64,000 nucleotides of DNA from Candidatus Poribacteria bacterium (GTDB lineage Bacteria > Poribacteria > WGA-4E > WGA-3G), in assembly GCA_009841255.1 (NCBI GenBank), contig VXMD01000081.1, positions 1 to 64,000 of the forward strand, written 5' to 3'. The notes beneath the pieces are model-generated. The model was not told where the DNA came from. It searched no databases and saw nothing but the letters and a program-made list of their open reading frames with translations. Positions 34,105 to 43,096 of this stretch are shown in pieces. Every line of letters begins with the position of its first letter. Position 1 is the first letter of the stretch. Made by a program: the position numbers and the translations under genes.

Positions 34105-35181
34105 TTACGCTGAGGCGACTGTGAGTGCGTTTAGCTTGTCAGGATCTAACTCGACACCTAAGCCTGGTCCGTCAGGTGGATAGAGATGGCTGGCTTCCGC
34201 TCGGATGCGTTCCTTTGCCGGCGATGCTGTATAGAGGACTGGTCCCATCGGATCGCAAGGTAGGGTGAGATTGGGCATTGAAACGCCGACGTGGATTTGT
34301 GCGGCTGTCCCCAGCGTTGATTCTTGATCCGTACCAATCAGACACCGAAGCCCAGCGGCTTCCGCCAACGCGAATAAGCGACGAATATGGGTCGGACCGC
34401 CTGCTACACACGCTACATTAAAGACAGTGCAAGCACCGCGTTCGGCTGCCTCGTACCCGTATTCTAAGTTACCGATGTGCAGGCTCACAGGCAGATCCAT
34501 GCGTTTCGTGAACTCTGCACACACACGCAAGTTCCGTGAGGGTTGTTCAAAGTGATAGGGAGTGTGATGCCGAAGAACATCGGCGTAGCGTAAGGCGGTC
34601 TCCCAATCGTTGAAACGACCGGAGAAATCGATTTGTTTGAGTTTGATCTGCTCACCAAACCTCGACTTCATCTCGGTCAAGAATTGATCGTCCAACGCGC
34701 TGTCGCCCGACACATAGTAGCGGAAGAGATGGTGTCCGAGGTCTACCAACCGTTGCAGATAGCCCGCGGTCTTCTCAAAGTCCTCGGTTACCTGCCATCC
34801 GAAGATTGGATAGCAACAGTAGACGCTATCTCGTATCTTGCCGCCGAGCATTTGGTAAGCCGGTACCCCTTGGACCTTGCCGTTCAGGTCATAGAGTGCG
34901 AGGTCAATGGCGGAGGCGAGGTGTGGATTGCTCACCGTGCTACCGAAATCCTGTGTCCGTAGGAACTCGTTGATCTCGGTGATACGGGTCGCATCACGTC
35001 CGGCGAGTAAATCGTTGTAGCGTTTGGTTACTGCGCCTAAATCGTCGGCACGGCTGTCCGAGGCTTCTCCCAGTCCCACAGGACCATCGTCTACGTGGAC
35101 TTTGACGATCACATGACCTGATAGGTGGCCGTAATAACGCTGGGTCTCAATCTGGAATGCTTCAATTTTTGTGATTTTCAT
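34105..35181 (-). CDS. enolase-superfamily (mandelate racemase/muconate cycloisomerase-like) protein, atypical active site
   Basis: 358 residues. Fold features: capping domain VIVKVHVDDGPVGLGEAS, the helix SAIDLALYDLNGKVQGVPAY plus QMLGG, metal Asp in LKQIDFSGRF, metal Glu in YHFEQPSR and late IGTDQESTLGTAAQIHV. Two points are unusual: the K-x-K strand reads FRYYVSG, and the third metal-ligand strand, normally D-E-S or similar, is SLHIGN. So at least one catalytic base and one metal ligand are lost or moved. Its ATG overlaps the upstream methyltransferase stop by four bases (ATGA), so the two are coupled. Chemistry may differ from known members. Confidence 0.78.
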   Translation of the reverse strand: MKITKIEAFQIETQRYYGHLSGHVIVKVHVDDGPVGLGEASDSRADDLGAVTKRYNDLLAGRDATRITEINEFLRTQDFGSTVSNPHLASAIDLALYDLNGKVQGVPAYQMLGGKIRDSVYCCYPIFGWQVTEDFEKTAGYLQRLVDLGHHLFRYYVSGDSALDDQFLTEMKSRFGEQIKLKQIDFSGRFNDWETALRYADVLRHHTPYHFEQPSRNLRVCAEFTKRMDLPVSLHIGNLEYGYEAAERGACTVFNVACVAGGPTHIRRLFALAEAAGLRCLIGTDQESTLGTAAQIHVGVSMPNLTLPCDPMGPVLYTASPAKERIRAEASHLYPPDGPGLGVELDPDKLNALTVASA

Positions 35182-35933
35182 TTTGTCCCCCGTAGGTCAA
35201 GAATGGCTTCGTAGTATTTGGTGATCTGACCGTTATACTTCGTTTCAATGAGATCAACAATTCCCTCAAACAGAAAACGCTTATTTTCTTCTGGCAACGC
35301 GATGTGATCTGAATAGGTGCTGAGCAGTTTGATGTACTGCTCAGATGAATACGTTTGCGTCCATGGGTAAACGCGTTTAATTGGATTTTGAAAGGCTTCC
35401 ACACCGGGAAAGTTTGTGGCGTGTGTCGGGCGATTCGTGGTGGGTGGAGCATAGTATTTGTCGTAGAGACTCTGGCTTTCCGCAAAGAATCCTTCGTCTT
35501 TTCTGACATGCTGGTTTGAAAAAACGGCGAGGAAACCCTTTGATTTAAGCACCTCGGATGCCTTCAGATATCTTACTTTTGGATCTACCCAATGAAAGGC
35601 GGTGGCAGAGATAATCAGGTCAAACTTTCCGTCCGATTCCCATTCTTCAAATGCGTATTCCACAAACGAAAGGTTTGGAAATGCCTTCAACTTTTTCTTC
35701 GCAACAGCGAGCAAATCGGCACCAATATCGAGACAAATCAATTCGTATCCGCGTTCTGCAAAGGGACGCGTCGCTTTGCCTGTCCCGCATCCAATCTCAA
35801 GGATTCTGCTGTGATCGTTGAGTCCAGAGATGTCCAAGACATCTTGGATGAGTTCTTCAGGGTATCCGGGGCGGACATCTTCATAGAGCGTTGGGGCGGT
35901 ATTAAAGGTGGTCTTGAGCTCGGTATTTGACAT
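35178..35933 (-). CDS. class I SAM-dependent methyltransferase
   Basis: 251 residues. N-terminal YEDVRPGYPEELIQDVLD, motif I RILEIGCGTGKATRPFAE, motif II ELICLDIGADLL, FDLIISATAFHWVDPKVRYL (the FHWVD motif common in methyltransf_11/25 proteins). GAATAAAGGAAAATCCG upstream of the ATG. Four-base overlap with the enolase-superfamily gene that follows, suggesting joint function on the same small molecule. Substrate unknown. Confidence 0.84.
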   Translation of the reverse strand: MSNTELKTTFNTAPTLYEDVRPGYPEELIQDVLDISGLNDHSRILEIGCGTGKATRPFAERGYELICLDIGADLLAVAKKKLKAFPNLSFVEYAFEEWESDGKFDLIISATAFHWVDPKVRYLKASEVLKSKGFLAVFSNQHVRKDEGFFAESQSLYDKYYAPPTTNRPTHATNFPGVEAFQNPIKRVYPWTQTYSSEQYIKLLSTYSDHIALPEENKRFLFEGIVDLIETKYNGQITKYYEAILDLRGTK

Positions 35934-35994
35934 CGGATTTTCCTTTATTCAACATTCCTTTTCCTCGAGATTCAGTAACGCTGCTGAATCGCCT

Positions 35995-36960
35995 TCAATT
36001 AAACCGGGCAAAACCAGGAAGACTCGGCTCAAAAAGATACGCCAATTTCGCAAACACAGCCCGATCCCCCGGCAGGCTATCAACAATCACAAAGAAGAAG
36101 TGGCTTTCCGGTGTAAATTCGTAATCGAAGATAGAATTGAAGTTGTAGGTGATCTCATCTTGCAGCCGTTCATCTACACGTTCAACGAAGATGCGCCAAC
36201 CAATCTTTTGGGTAAATTGGTAATTGCTGCGGAGCCGGAAAATGAGCGTATTTCGGTGTGCGCGCCAAAAGAAATTGTCGAGATCCAGATCGATAGTAAG
36301 TTTGCCGGAGAGGTTGACCCCCCCAGAGAAACTCGTGAACCGGTTAAATTCATCTCGGCGGGTGCCGAAACGATTTATGACCGACAATTGTCCCCACGGT
36401 GCCTGATAATCGATCTCCGATCTGATATATCTGGTATCAAAAAGTTGACCGACTTCGCGAAGCTGTCCGAACCCGCCCGAAGTGAAGAAGTTAAACCGCC
36501 CGATGTCAATATAGAAACGCGACTCGCTCAGCCGTTCCCGTAGCAATCTTTGGGCATTGGTTTGATAAAAATGACGTGTATCAATCCAAAAAGACTCCAC
36601 GAAATGCGCCTCTGGAAACTCGTACCTGTACCTGAGCCGTGCGCGCGCCCGACGGAACGCCTCTTCTTCGAGTCCCATTTCGTTTGGACGGAAGCCGTCC
36701 TGAATCTCTTCAAGCTGAGCCTCACCGAGCCACCCTTCGTGAATCCATTCCATCGCAGTATGGTAAGCCCAGTGCATCTCACCATCAATCCAATCGACAG
36801 CGTACTGCGACGCCGCAGTCCAATCTCGATGCAATCCAAACCGTCCATTGAGCGATAGGAGCGCGACATCTCGGTCGGCTTGGTGTTTATGGATCCCCAT
36901 CGCGCCGATGACAGTCCGCTCACCGATATCGTGATTAATCCGACCGGCTAAAAGATTCAC
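35995..36960 (-). pseudogene. 3' half of a CBM9/DUF5916-type outer-membrane beta-barrel gene (frameshifted)
   Basis: 321 codons continuing the gene at 36957-38066 in the -1 frame: VNLLAGRINHDIGERTVIGA, LHRDWTAASQYAVDW, FRRARARLRYRYEFPEA, then many alternating aromatic/polar strands typical of a barrel (LTIDLDLDNFFWRAHRNTLI, FNSIFDYEFTPESHFFFVIV) and the family's late FAKLAYLFEP. Restoring one A in the six-A run at about 36976-36981 gives an unbroken ~690-residue protein. Intact relatives have this length. Either a real mutation, slippage-dependent expression or a base-calling error. Confidence 0.72.
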
Positions 36961-38066
36961 CTGCTTTTTTCATCTCCATCGTACCGGTCGATCATTTTGC
37001 CGTAGGTATTGATGACCGCGAAATTGGAACCCCCAATCCTGCCCGTCGTTTTCGCACCCACATCAATTTCTTGGACACGCCGGGTATAGAATAAATCCAG
37101 CGGCAACTCAAATAACTCAGCCCCCTCCCTGAAAAACGGACGGCGTTCTGGAAGGAACAACTCCCGGTCGCTTGAGACGTTAATTTGCGTCGGGTCGCTC
37201 TCCAACTGTGAAAAATCAGGATTGAGCGTTACGTTTGAGGTCAGATGTGTCGAGATCGGAAGAATCAGGTCCAGCCCGCCATCAAGGTCGTTGGGACGAT
37301 CCACGAGTGCACGATAGCTGCCATACGGAAGAATCCCAACTTTTTGTTCTGTTTTAACCCTTTCTAAATCCAATTCGGTCAAATTGCCATATTCCGACAC
37401 ACGGGAGAAGAAAGCCGTCTTTGCCCATGAATGGGATTGACCGTTTATCGGACGCACCCGCCAAAAGTTGATGCCCCAGGTGGTATTACCCCGATTAAAA
37501 CGGACCTCACGAAACGGAATCGCGAATTCTGCTGTCCAATGATCCGCGTGTTTTTTTACCTTCGCCTCCCATTTTGCATCCCAGCTCATGTCAAAAACAC
37601 TTTCATTACCAACCCTCTCATCCGCCTGTGTGCCGAGTGTATTGATTGCAAAAATATAGCAGTTGCGCCGGTCGTGATAGGTATCGAGCATCACCTCGAT
37701 ACAGTCGTTCTGCCAAACGAAGGAATCCCGACGCGTTAAGGTTTCCCGGAGGCTTTTCATGTCCGGTTCCTCACAGCGCACGCCGATATAGAGCGTGTTT
37801 TCATCGTACAGCACCCGAACTTCGGTGTCTAATTCGGCAGGATATGTCTCTCCCTCCTTGGCACGGAAGAAATTGGTGGCAATGTCGGCGTGTTGCCAGA
37901 CGGGTTCTGTTAAATTCTCATCAATAACGGGCGGGGTCTCCGTCCATACCGCACGAATGGTGCGTCTTGTATTTTGTGTATTTGCGAAAAGCAGTGTAGG
38001 CACCAAGAGCAGCATCGGTATCCAAATAAGTGCGCGTGCCCAACGCACTCGTCCAACTTTTTCCAT
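36957..38066 (-). pseudogene. 5' half of the CBM9/DUF5916-type beta-barrel gene (signal peptide and CBM9-like domain)
   Basis: 369 codons. Signal peptide with hydrophobic IWIPMLLLVPTLLFA; residues ~35-215 are a CBM9-like domain: IRAVWTETPPVIDENLTEPV, EVRVLYDENTLYIGVRCEEP, DCIEVMLDTYHDRRNCYIF and WTAEFAIPFREVRFNRGNTT followed by WGINFWR. Then the barrel begins: TLNPDFSQLESDPTQINVSS and PERRPFFREGAELFEL, hallmarks of DUF5916. The frame ends at DGDEKSR just after a six-A run; the next frame starts at GTG overlapping by four bases (GTGA). The pair is a glycan-binding outer-membrane protein if read through. Confidence 0.75.
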
Positions 38067-38219
38067 TGTTGTCTCTTTTTTTATTGGGTGTGTCTATAAT
38101 CTGTTTGGTGATTTTGCAAGTTACATCAATCTCCTTCGTAACGGTTTAACCCACACCGACGAAAAATCATCAGAAATTTGTAAGACCCTACCCCTTTGCA
38201 CCTTTGCTGTGTCCTGGAC

Positions 38220-38693
38220 CTAATCCTTTGTGGCTGATAGTTTACGCTTTGCGGCGAGATATAACGCTTTGCTCTGATTCTCGAACGGTCCCGGATTGGT
38301 CGGGTTTTCTGGAAAGTGTGAGAATAGACTTGCTTCACTGACTTCCTCAAGGTCGAGTGGGCTACCTAACGTCTCTATTTCTCCCAAATAAGCGATTCCC
38401 CAGTATTCGAGATTAAACATGAAACAGTGAATGTAACACAGCACTTCAAGATTTTTCAGCGTTGCACCCGTCTCTTCCAGAAGTTCGCGATATGCAGTTT
38501 CCTCAGTCGTTTCCCCGGGTTCGGCGCGCCCACCCGGCAGCGTCCAAATGTCGTTATCACGCCATTTGCAGAAGAGTATCTGGCTATGTTGATGTGCGAG
38601 ACAATTGACAAACTCGATTTTCCCTACGTCGGCTGACGGTTCTCCGAAATAGAGTAACATGTAACCATCTTGTTCCTCGATCTTTTGAATCAT
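38220..38693 (-). CDS. Nudix hydrolase
   Basis: 157 residues. Complete Nudix box at about 54-76: GGRAEPGETTEETAYRELLE followed by ETGA, fitting G-x5-E-x7-R-E-U-x-E-E-x-G-U. The N-terminal QILFCKWRDNDIWTLPGGR is the usual lead-in strand. Cleaves a nucleoside diphosphate linked to another moiety; substrate not determinable. The ATG overlaps the upstream ECF sigma stop by four bases (ATGA), so it is translated with it. Confidence 0.88.
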   Translation of the reverse strand: MIQKIEEQDGYMLLYFGEPSADVGKIEFVNCLAHQHSQILFCKWRDNDIWTLPGGRAEPGETTEETAYRELLEETGATLKNLEVLCYIHCFMFNLEYWGIAYLGEIETLGSPLDLEEVSEASLFSHFPENPTNPGPFENQSKALYLAAKRKLSATKD

Positions 38694-39421
38694 CTTTTTC
38701 CTTTCTCAACACGAAAACCGTAGGTGTTATTTGGATGGAAGTTTTGAAAACTGCGCGCTCTGACTGGATTTAGGTGCATTCCAAAACTTGGGAATACCAA
38801 ATTTACGAATAAGGTTTCCATGAAATTAAAAGACACTCGGAAACTACAGAGCGTTTGTTCAATAGCTTCAGCCTGCTTTTTTAATCGTTTCCGCGCGCGA
38901 CTCAGACGGCTCTTGATTGTGTTCTGAGATACGCCCAAAAACTTGCTAATCTCCTCGCAGGTCATTTCAGCGAGATAGTAAAGGCGGATCACCGTCCGGT
39001 CAGCCTCTCGGAGTTTATCGAGGAGTTTTTGAATCAAGGCGCGATCCGATTCCTTTCCCCTTTCCGCCTGCTGTTGTGCTGTATACTCGGCATAACACAA
39101 TTCTGCGAGTTCTTCGGGATCGGTTGATGTTAGCGACTGCAGTTGCGGTTGAGCGGCTTGTTTTCGGAGCCATGTGACGCACAGGTTATTGGCGATAACA
39201 TAGAGCCATTTTGCGAATCGATCTGGGTGTGTCAAGGTGGCGAGTTTTTGGTACGCCGTGAGGAATACCTCCTGCGTAATATCTTCTGCGATGTGAAAAT
39301 CGTCGAGTTTTCTCCAGACAAGCGCGTGAATCTGCGATTGATATTTCTCAACCAAAGCGGCAAAAGCGTCTTGATCACCCTTCAAAGTGAGTTGAACCAA
39401 CTGATTGTCACTATGTTGCAT
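38690..39421 (-). CDS. ECF sigma factor, C-terminal extension truncated
   Basis: 243 residues from the ATG at 39421 (GGAGGGACCCT upstream). Sigma region 2: DAFAALVEKYQSQIHALVWR, HIAEDITQEVFLTAYQKL, FAKWLYVIANNLCVTWLRK; region 4: DRTVIRLYYLAEMTCEEISK and FLGVSQNTIKSRLSRARKRL. Beyond this, LCSFRVSFNFMETLF still aligns with LDSFQLSANLTENIV of the larger sigma at 44-46 kb, then homology stops and an unrelated 30-residue tail follows. The relative continues into a membrane segment and thioredoxin-like domain, so this copy seems to have lost its anchor. No anti-sigma gene is adjacent. Coupled to the Nudix gene. Confidence 0.85.
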   Translation of the reverse strand: MQHSDNQLVQLTLKGDQDAFAALVEKYQSQIHALVWRKLDDFHIAEDITQEVFLTAYQKLATLTHPDRFAKWLYVIANNLCVTWLRKQAAQPQLQSLTSTDPEELAELCYAEYTAQQQAERGKESDRALIQKLLDKLREADRTVIRLYYLAEMTCEEISKFLGVSQNTIKSRLSRARKRLKKQAEAIEQTLCSFRVSFNFMETLFVNLVFPSFGMHLNPVRARSFQNFHPNNTYGFRVEKGKR

Positions 39422-40028
39422 AGGGTCCCTCCATAAAAATCTTTCTCCTCTGTGATTAAAGACGAAAATTGAGGGTTGAAAAGTTGCACTTTTGAAAAAA
39501 ATGCGTTTTTTTGTAAATAACACCTATTTTTTTAGCTTCCTGTGTGCAGCATAACTGCTATGAACCGTGCCATTGAAATCCATCGTTAACGGTATAGACA
39601 GTATAACCGACATGGGGAAAATCCATCAGAAAATTCGGGAATTCACGAAAAAAACACAGGATGGCTCAAATTGCACATTTGACCGAGCAAGTTTGCGCTT
39701 ACAAGGATTTCTGCTGATATATTTCTTTTACAATTTACGTGGTTAACTAGGTTTGCGGTTTACCAAGTTCAATGCATCAACCGTGGATGAAAAGTTTCTT
39801 AAAAGAGTCCGTCATGCGGCTAAAGCATTATCTCAAGCACGGATGGATTCTTCTTCAATTCAATTGAATCGAACTGAAGACGTGGCTTTTGGGCAGGTGG
39901 AAAAGACTGATAGTAATAAGAGTTGCGTATTGAATACTGCAAGGCGAGAAGTGTTCAAAGGTACGACAAAGAGAATAGTTATGAGAAAGCAACAACATGC
40001 ACCAACCATCACGGATAGCGTGAAGACT
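39422..40028. other. 600-base region without a supported gene
   Basis: Upstream of the ECF sigma gene. A 94-codon plus-strand frame (39753-40037) has no recognisable domain and only a TTG start without ribosome site. A/T-rich tracts near 39480-39530 (AAAAAAATGCGTTTTTTTG) may be regulatory. Nothing else is seen. Confidence 0.5.
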
Positions 40029-40262
40029 CTAAAATGACCGAATTACCTTTGCCACCAAACGCTGTTTGAATTCTGGAGCATTCGGATCGCCGAGGATGAC
40101 AAAAAAGTCCGTACCAGCGTAACCCGAACGGCGCAAAGCGAAGTAGATGTTAATACCCTCTACCTGCCAGATTAGGCGACTACCGAGGCTTAAGGCAGGA
40201 CTGAAGTCGTATGTGAGGGTTAGAATCTGTTGATAACGTCTCTCAAAATGCCACTGGAGTAG
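40029..40262 (-). pseudogene. 3' remnant of an outer-membrane beta-barrel gene
   Basis: About 75 codons: FERRYQQILTLTYDFSPALS, LGSRLIWQVEGINIYFALRR, FFVILGDPNAPEFKQRLVAK ending VIRSF. The strand pattern and C-terminal Phe are those of the last strands of an outer-membrane barrel, similar in layout to the end of the DUF5916-type protein at 36 kb. The 5' part is replaced by transposase sequence in another frame. Identification is by pattern only. Confidence 0.4.
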
Positions 40263-40591
40263 CCGTTTGAAACAATCCAATCTGCGATGAACTCGCAAAA
40301 CTCACTGATAAACGCTGCCAATGCTTTGTATCTGCGTCCGAGCGTCAGGCGAGATGGACACGAACGCAATCGCAGGGTCTCAAGCAGGAGCGGATGTGTG
40401 TATAACCAATAATGCTGTCGGCGTGTCGCATGGATCCGTCTCTGTGTCATTAGGACGAAAAAGACGACTAAGGAAGCATCTGAATACGTTTTCGGTTTCC
40501 CTCTGCTAATAGTATGCTCTTTAGTTCCAAGAAACTCGTCAAGTAAGAAAAACAGAAATGTGATATAATCTTTCATGTCAGGATAATACAT
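40263..40591 (-). pseudogene. N-terminal remnant of a DDE-type (IS4-like) transposase
   Basis: About 110 codons from an ATG at 40591 with AAGGAGTATCCG upstream: MYYPDMKDYITFLFFLLDEF, TYSDASLVVFFVLMTQRRIH, ATRRQHYWLYTHP, SRLTLGRRYKALAAFISEFC. The basic, HTH-like opening fits the N-terminus of an IS4/IS5-type transposase; the catalytic DDE part is missing, the frame entering beta-barrel sequence at about 40262 and stopping at 40220. An incomplete IS after deletion. Family placement is tentative. Confidence 0.5.
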
Positions 40592-40657
40592 CGGATACTC
40601 CTTCAATGGGTTGGTTTTCATTAAAGGATACCCATTATCCTGACAACTCACAACTTT

Positions 40658-40682
40658 ATTTATGAACCACTCTCGTTAAAAT
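40658..40682. repeat. 25-bp direct repeat, left copy
   Basis: ATTTATGAACCACTCTCGTT then AAAAT; matches 43908-43932 at 23 of 25 bases in the same orientation. Lies upstream of the transposase remnant. Confidence 0.6.
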
Positions 40683-40979
40683 AAGTCTAACAATAAGTCT
40701 GTTAACATGCCCCACACTAAAAGGCATAGGATTCTTGTATCACCCAAAACTGCACAACTAAATAGGGCCGCTCATGTCAAAGGTGTGTGCGGTTGTTTTT
40801 CATGAAGCCAGTGACCACGGGGGGTAAATGTTTTCATTCGCACTCATTCTTTACATGAGCCAATAGGTCTTACACTTTGACTACAAGCGGTTATTCTCTC
40901 CATCTGCCCAGCAGTACAGATCCTATGCAAAAGTTAAGATTGTCAAGGCATTCTCAATGGATAAGTGTTGTCATAAGTA
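40683..40979. other. intergenic, no gene seen
   Basis: About 300 bases between the transposase remnant and the split permease. Only short A/T-rich sequence; no frame, promoter or terminator could be supported. Confidence 0.5.
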
Positions 40980-41774
40980 TTATATCTCAACACGTACAAA
41001 CGTAAGATAAGTTCCCGACATAAGAACAACAAAAAACAAAATCAACAAGAACAAATCAATAGCTGCAGCGTTAAAATCTCGACTGAGACTGAGCGTATCT
41101 TCAAAGGCCGGAATTGATTCTGGGCTGATAGGCTTCTTCGACATTCCCTCACGAACCCCAATAATATGGAGACTATCGGGATCTGCTCTATCCATATCCG
41201 TGACGAATTCTCGGTATTCGCGTGCATAACGCTGCACATTCTCCAAAAATTGTTGATGCCGTTCAAACCCCGTTCCGACAAAAACTTCAAGAAGATGCTG
41301 GATAAGCGTAACAGGTGAGATACGGGTGACAGAACGTGCCAGTTGAATTTGGGCAATCTGTTGATTTAAATGTTCTTGGGACAAACGTTCGTCTTGTTCA
41401 GTACCTTTGGCGACATACTCACTATCTAACTGTATCTTTTTTTCTGGAAACCCACGCGTCTCTTGCGAAAGAGCAAAGTATTCATCCCTGAGTTCTCTGT
41501 GGTTCTGTCCGCCGCGTTTGTATAATTCATCATAAGTCATTGGGTTTGAAAACCCACTTGCAATCAAAGCAACAGTACTCGGTATAAAAACGACGAAAGT
41601 ACACCACGTCAATAGGAGTATCACAAGGCTCACCGCACTATTCTGCACAGATGACGAAACTAACAAACCTAACGCAAGAAACAGGCATAAGTACAGAATC
41701 GAAATAATAAATATAATAGCTAAACGTATCCACGCGTCGGTGCCAAGGTGAATGTTGCTGGATATAGAAATTAC
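40980..41774 (-). pseudogene. ABC-2 type permease, C-terminal part (split by IS)
   Basis: Continues the gene at 43233-43728 on the other side of the TnpB element. Translated upstream of its first start codon the frame reads ISISSNIHLGTDAWIRLAII then FIISILYLCLFLALGLLVSS, membrane helices of the permease, followed by a periplasmic domain (YDELYKRGGQNHRELRDEYF) and the last helix AAAIDLFLLILFFVVLMSGT. It matches DUF3526-like ABC-2 permeases. About 30-45 residues between the two parts (one helix) are missing, so the insertion was accompanied by a deletion. No ATP-binding subunit is present in the window. Confidence 0.72.
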
Positions 41775-41794
41775 GGGACTTTCCGAAATGAAAG

Positions 41795-41814
41795 CCCAAT
41801 CCTTTAGGTTTGGG
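41795..41814 (+). repeat. left-end subterminal hairpin of the IS
   Basis: CCCAA-T-CC, loop TTTA, GG-T-TTGGG: seven base pairs with one mismatch. Same loop and flank (AAAGCCCA) as the right-end hairpin. Confidence 0.65.
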
Positions 41815-41859
41815 ATGAAATTTCGCTCTCTTGGAAAGGACCAAAACTCCCAAAAACTT

Positions 41860-41888
41860 ATGACATTCGGGTTAAATTATGGTATAAT
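41860..41888 (+). promoter_or_regulatory. sigma-70-type promoter of tnpB
   Basis: ATGACA (41860-41865), 17-base spacer, TATAAT (41883-41888) with an extended TGG before it. Near-ideal; start near 41895, leader ~90 bases to the ATG at 41987. Confidence 0.75.
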
Positions 41889-41903
41889 TAATACTATCAC
41901 ACT

Positions 41904-41944
41904 GGCAGACAGTTGAAGCGCAATCGCTTGATTGTGTGTCTGCC
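41904..41944 (+). other. structured tnpB leader
   Basis: GGCAGACA (41904-41911) pairs with TGTCTGCC (41937-41944). Inside, AGCG/CGCT (41917-41926) can pair around CAAT. GTTGAAG (41912-41918) is also complementary to CTTCAAC (41951-41957), an alternative or pseudoknot pairing. Confidence 0.6.
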
Positions 41945-41986
41945 TACCCACTTCAACGGGGTTAAAGGTGTGATGTGTGATATACC

Positions 41987-43096
41987 ATGAAAACTTATAA
42001 ATATCCATTCTACGATCAATCGAATACGATACGCATTGGTAACTTGCTTGACGATATGTGGGAAGTGCATGAGTATTTCCACACGTGGCAACGTCACCGC
42101 TATAAAGATGAGCTGCCGTATGCCGGCTACGAGGCGATGTGTTTGCACGCAACCGAGTTGAAACACTCCACGCACCGACATTGGCATGTGTTGCCGAGTC
42201 AAGCGATCCAAGAAGAACTCAAACGTATTCACTTGGCGTATGAGCGTTTTTTCAAGAGACTCGGCGGTAGACCGAAAATCAAGAAACGCCATAAGTTTAA
42301 ATCCTTCACACTCAAACAAACGGGCTGGTCTCTGAAAGGCAATCGCCTCACCCTCAATTTCAGAAAATGGGACAAGGGTAAATGGCGATATGATAAAGTT
42401 GCTTATACTTTCCATAAACACCGTGAGTTTTACGGAAATATCCGCCGTATCACGATAAAGCGTGACGCGTGCGGTGATTACTATCTCTACATACTCACGG
42501 ATTTTGTAGAAACAAAACTTCTGCCAACAACGGGTAAGAGTGTTGGGGCAGACTTTGGTATGAAAGACGCATACTTGACACTTAGCACGGGTGCAAAGAA
42601 ACAACACCCACAACCTTTGAAACAGTCCTTGAACAAACTTCGGTCTCTCAACAAAAGTCTTTCTCGAAAGATTAAGGGTTCTAAGGGTTGGTGGCGGTGT
42701 GTGAGACAACTTGCACGCCTGTATCGGAAAATCAGCAACCAACGCAAAGACTTTCATTGGCAACTCGCCTCTGAACTCTGTAAGAAGTTTGATACAATCA
42801 TTATTGAAACCTTGAACCTTGACGGCATGAAACGACTTTGGGGACGCAAGGTGTCTGATCTTTCCTTCTATCAGTTTGTTGAGATATTGAAGTATAAGTG
42901 CCAAAAACATAAGCGTCAACTCATTGAAATCGGGCAATGGACATCCACCTCTAAACCTTGCTCCGATTGTGGATACCATAACGAAAACTTAACTCTGAAC
43001 GATAGGCAGTGGAGGTGTTCTGAATGTGGTTCGCACCACGACCGAGACATCAACGCTGCGATAAATATTTTGCGGGCAGGGATAGCCGTTGCCTAA
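41987..43096 (+). CDS. tnpB: TnpB RNA-guided nuclease
   Basis: 369 residues, full-length for the family. Catalytic RuvC triad intact: Asp189 in VGADFGMKDAYL, Glu274 in TIIIETLNLDGM, and Asp354 in HHDRDINAAINIL. Zinc finger C325-x2-C328 ... C344-x2-C347 (CSDCG, CSECG). N-terminal helical part with the basic GGRPKIKKRHKFKSF segment contacting target DNA. TnpB proteins use an omega-RNA encoded at the element's 3' end to cut target DNA next to a TAM, keeping the element at donor sites. ATG at 41987 lacks a clear Shine-Dalgarno. Driven by the promoter at 41860. Likely active. Confidence 0.93.
   Translation: MKTYKYPFYDQSNTIRIGNLLDDMWEVHEYFHTWQRHRYKDELPYAGYEAMCLHATELKHSTHRHWHVLPSQAIQEELKRIHLAYERFFKRLGGRPKIKKRHKFKSFTLKQTGWSLKGNRLTLNFRKWDKGKWRYDKVAYTFHKHREFYGNIRRITIKRDACGDYYLYILTDFVETKLLPTTGKSVGADFGMKDAYLTLSTGAKKQHPQPLKQSLNKLRSLNKSLSRKIKGSKGWWRCVRQLARLYRKISNQRKDFHWQLASELCKKFDTIIIETLNLDGMKRLWGRKVSDLSFYQFVEILKYKCQKHKRQLIEIGQWTSTSKPCSDCGYHNENLTLNDRQWRCSECGSHHDRDINAAINILRAGIAVA

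Noticed and set aside
39753-40037. 94-codon plus-strand frame
   Set aside because: TTG start, no ribosome site, no recognisable domain, overlaps remnant DNA.
41897-42979. 360-codon minus-strand frame
   Set aside because: Antisense shadow of tnpB, whose RuvC and zinc motifs are intact.
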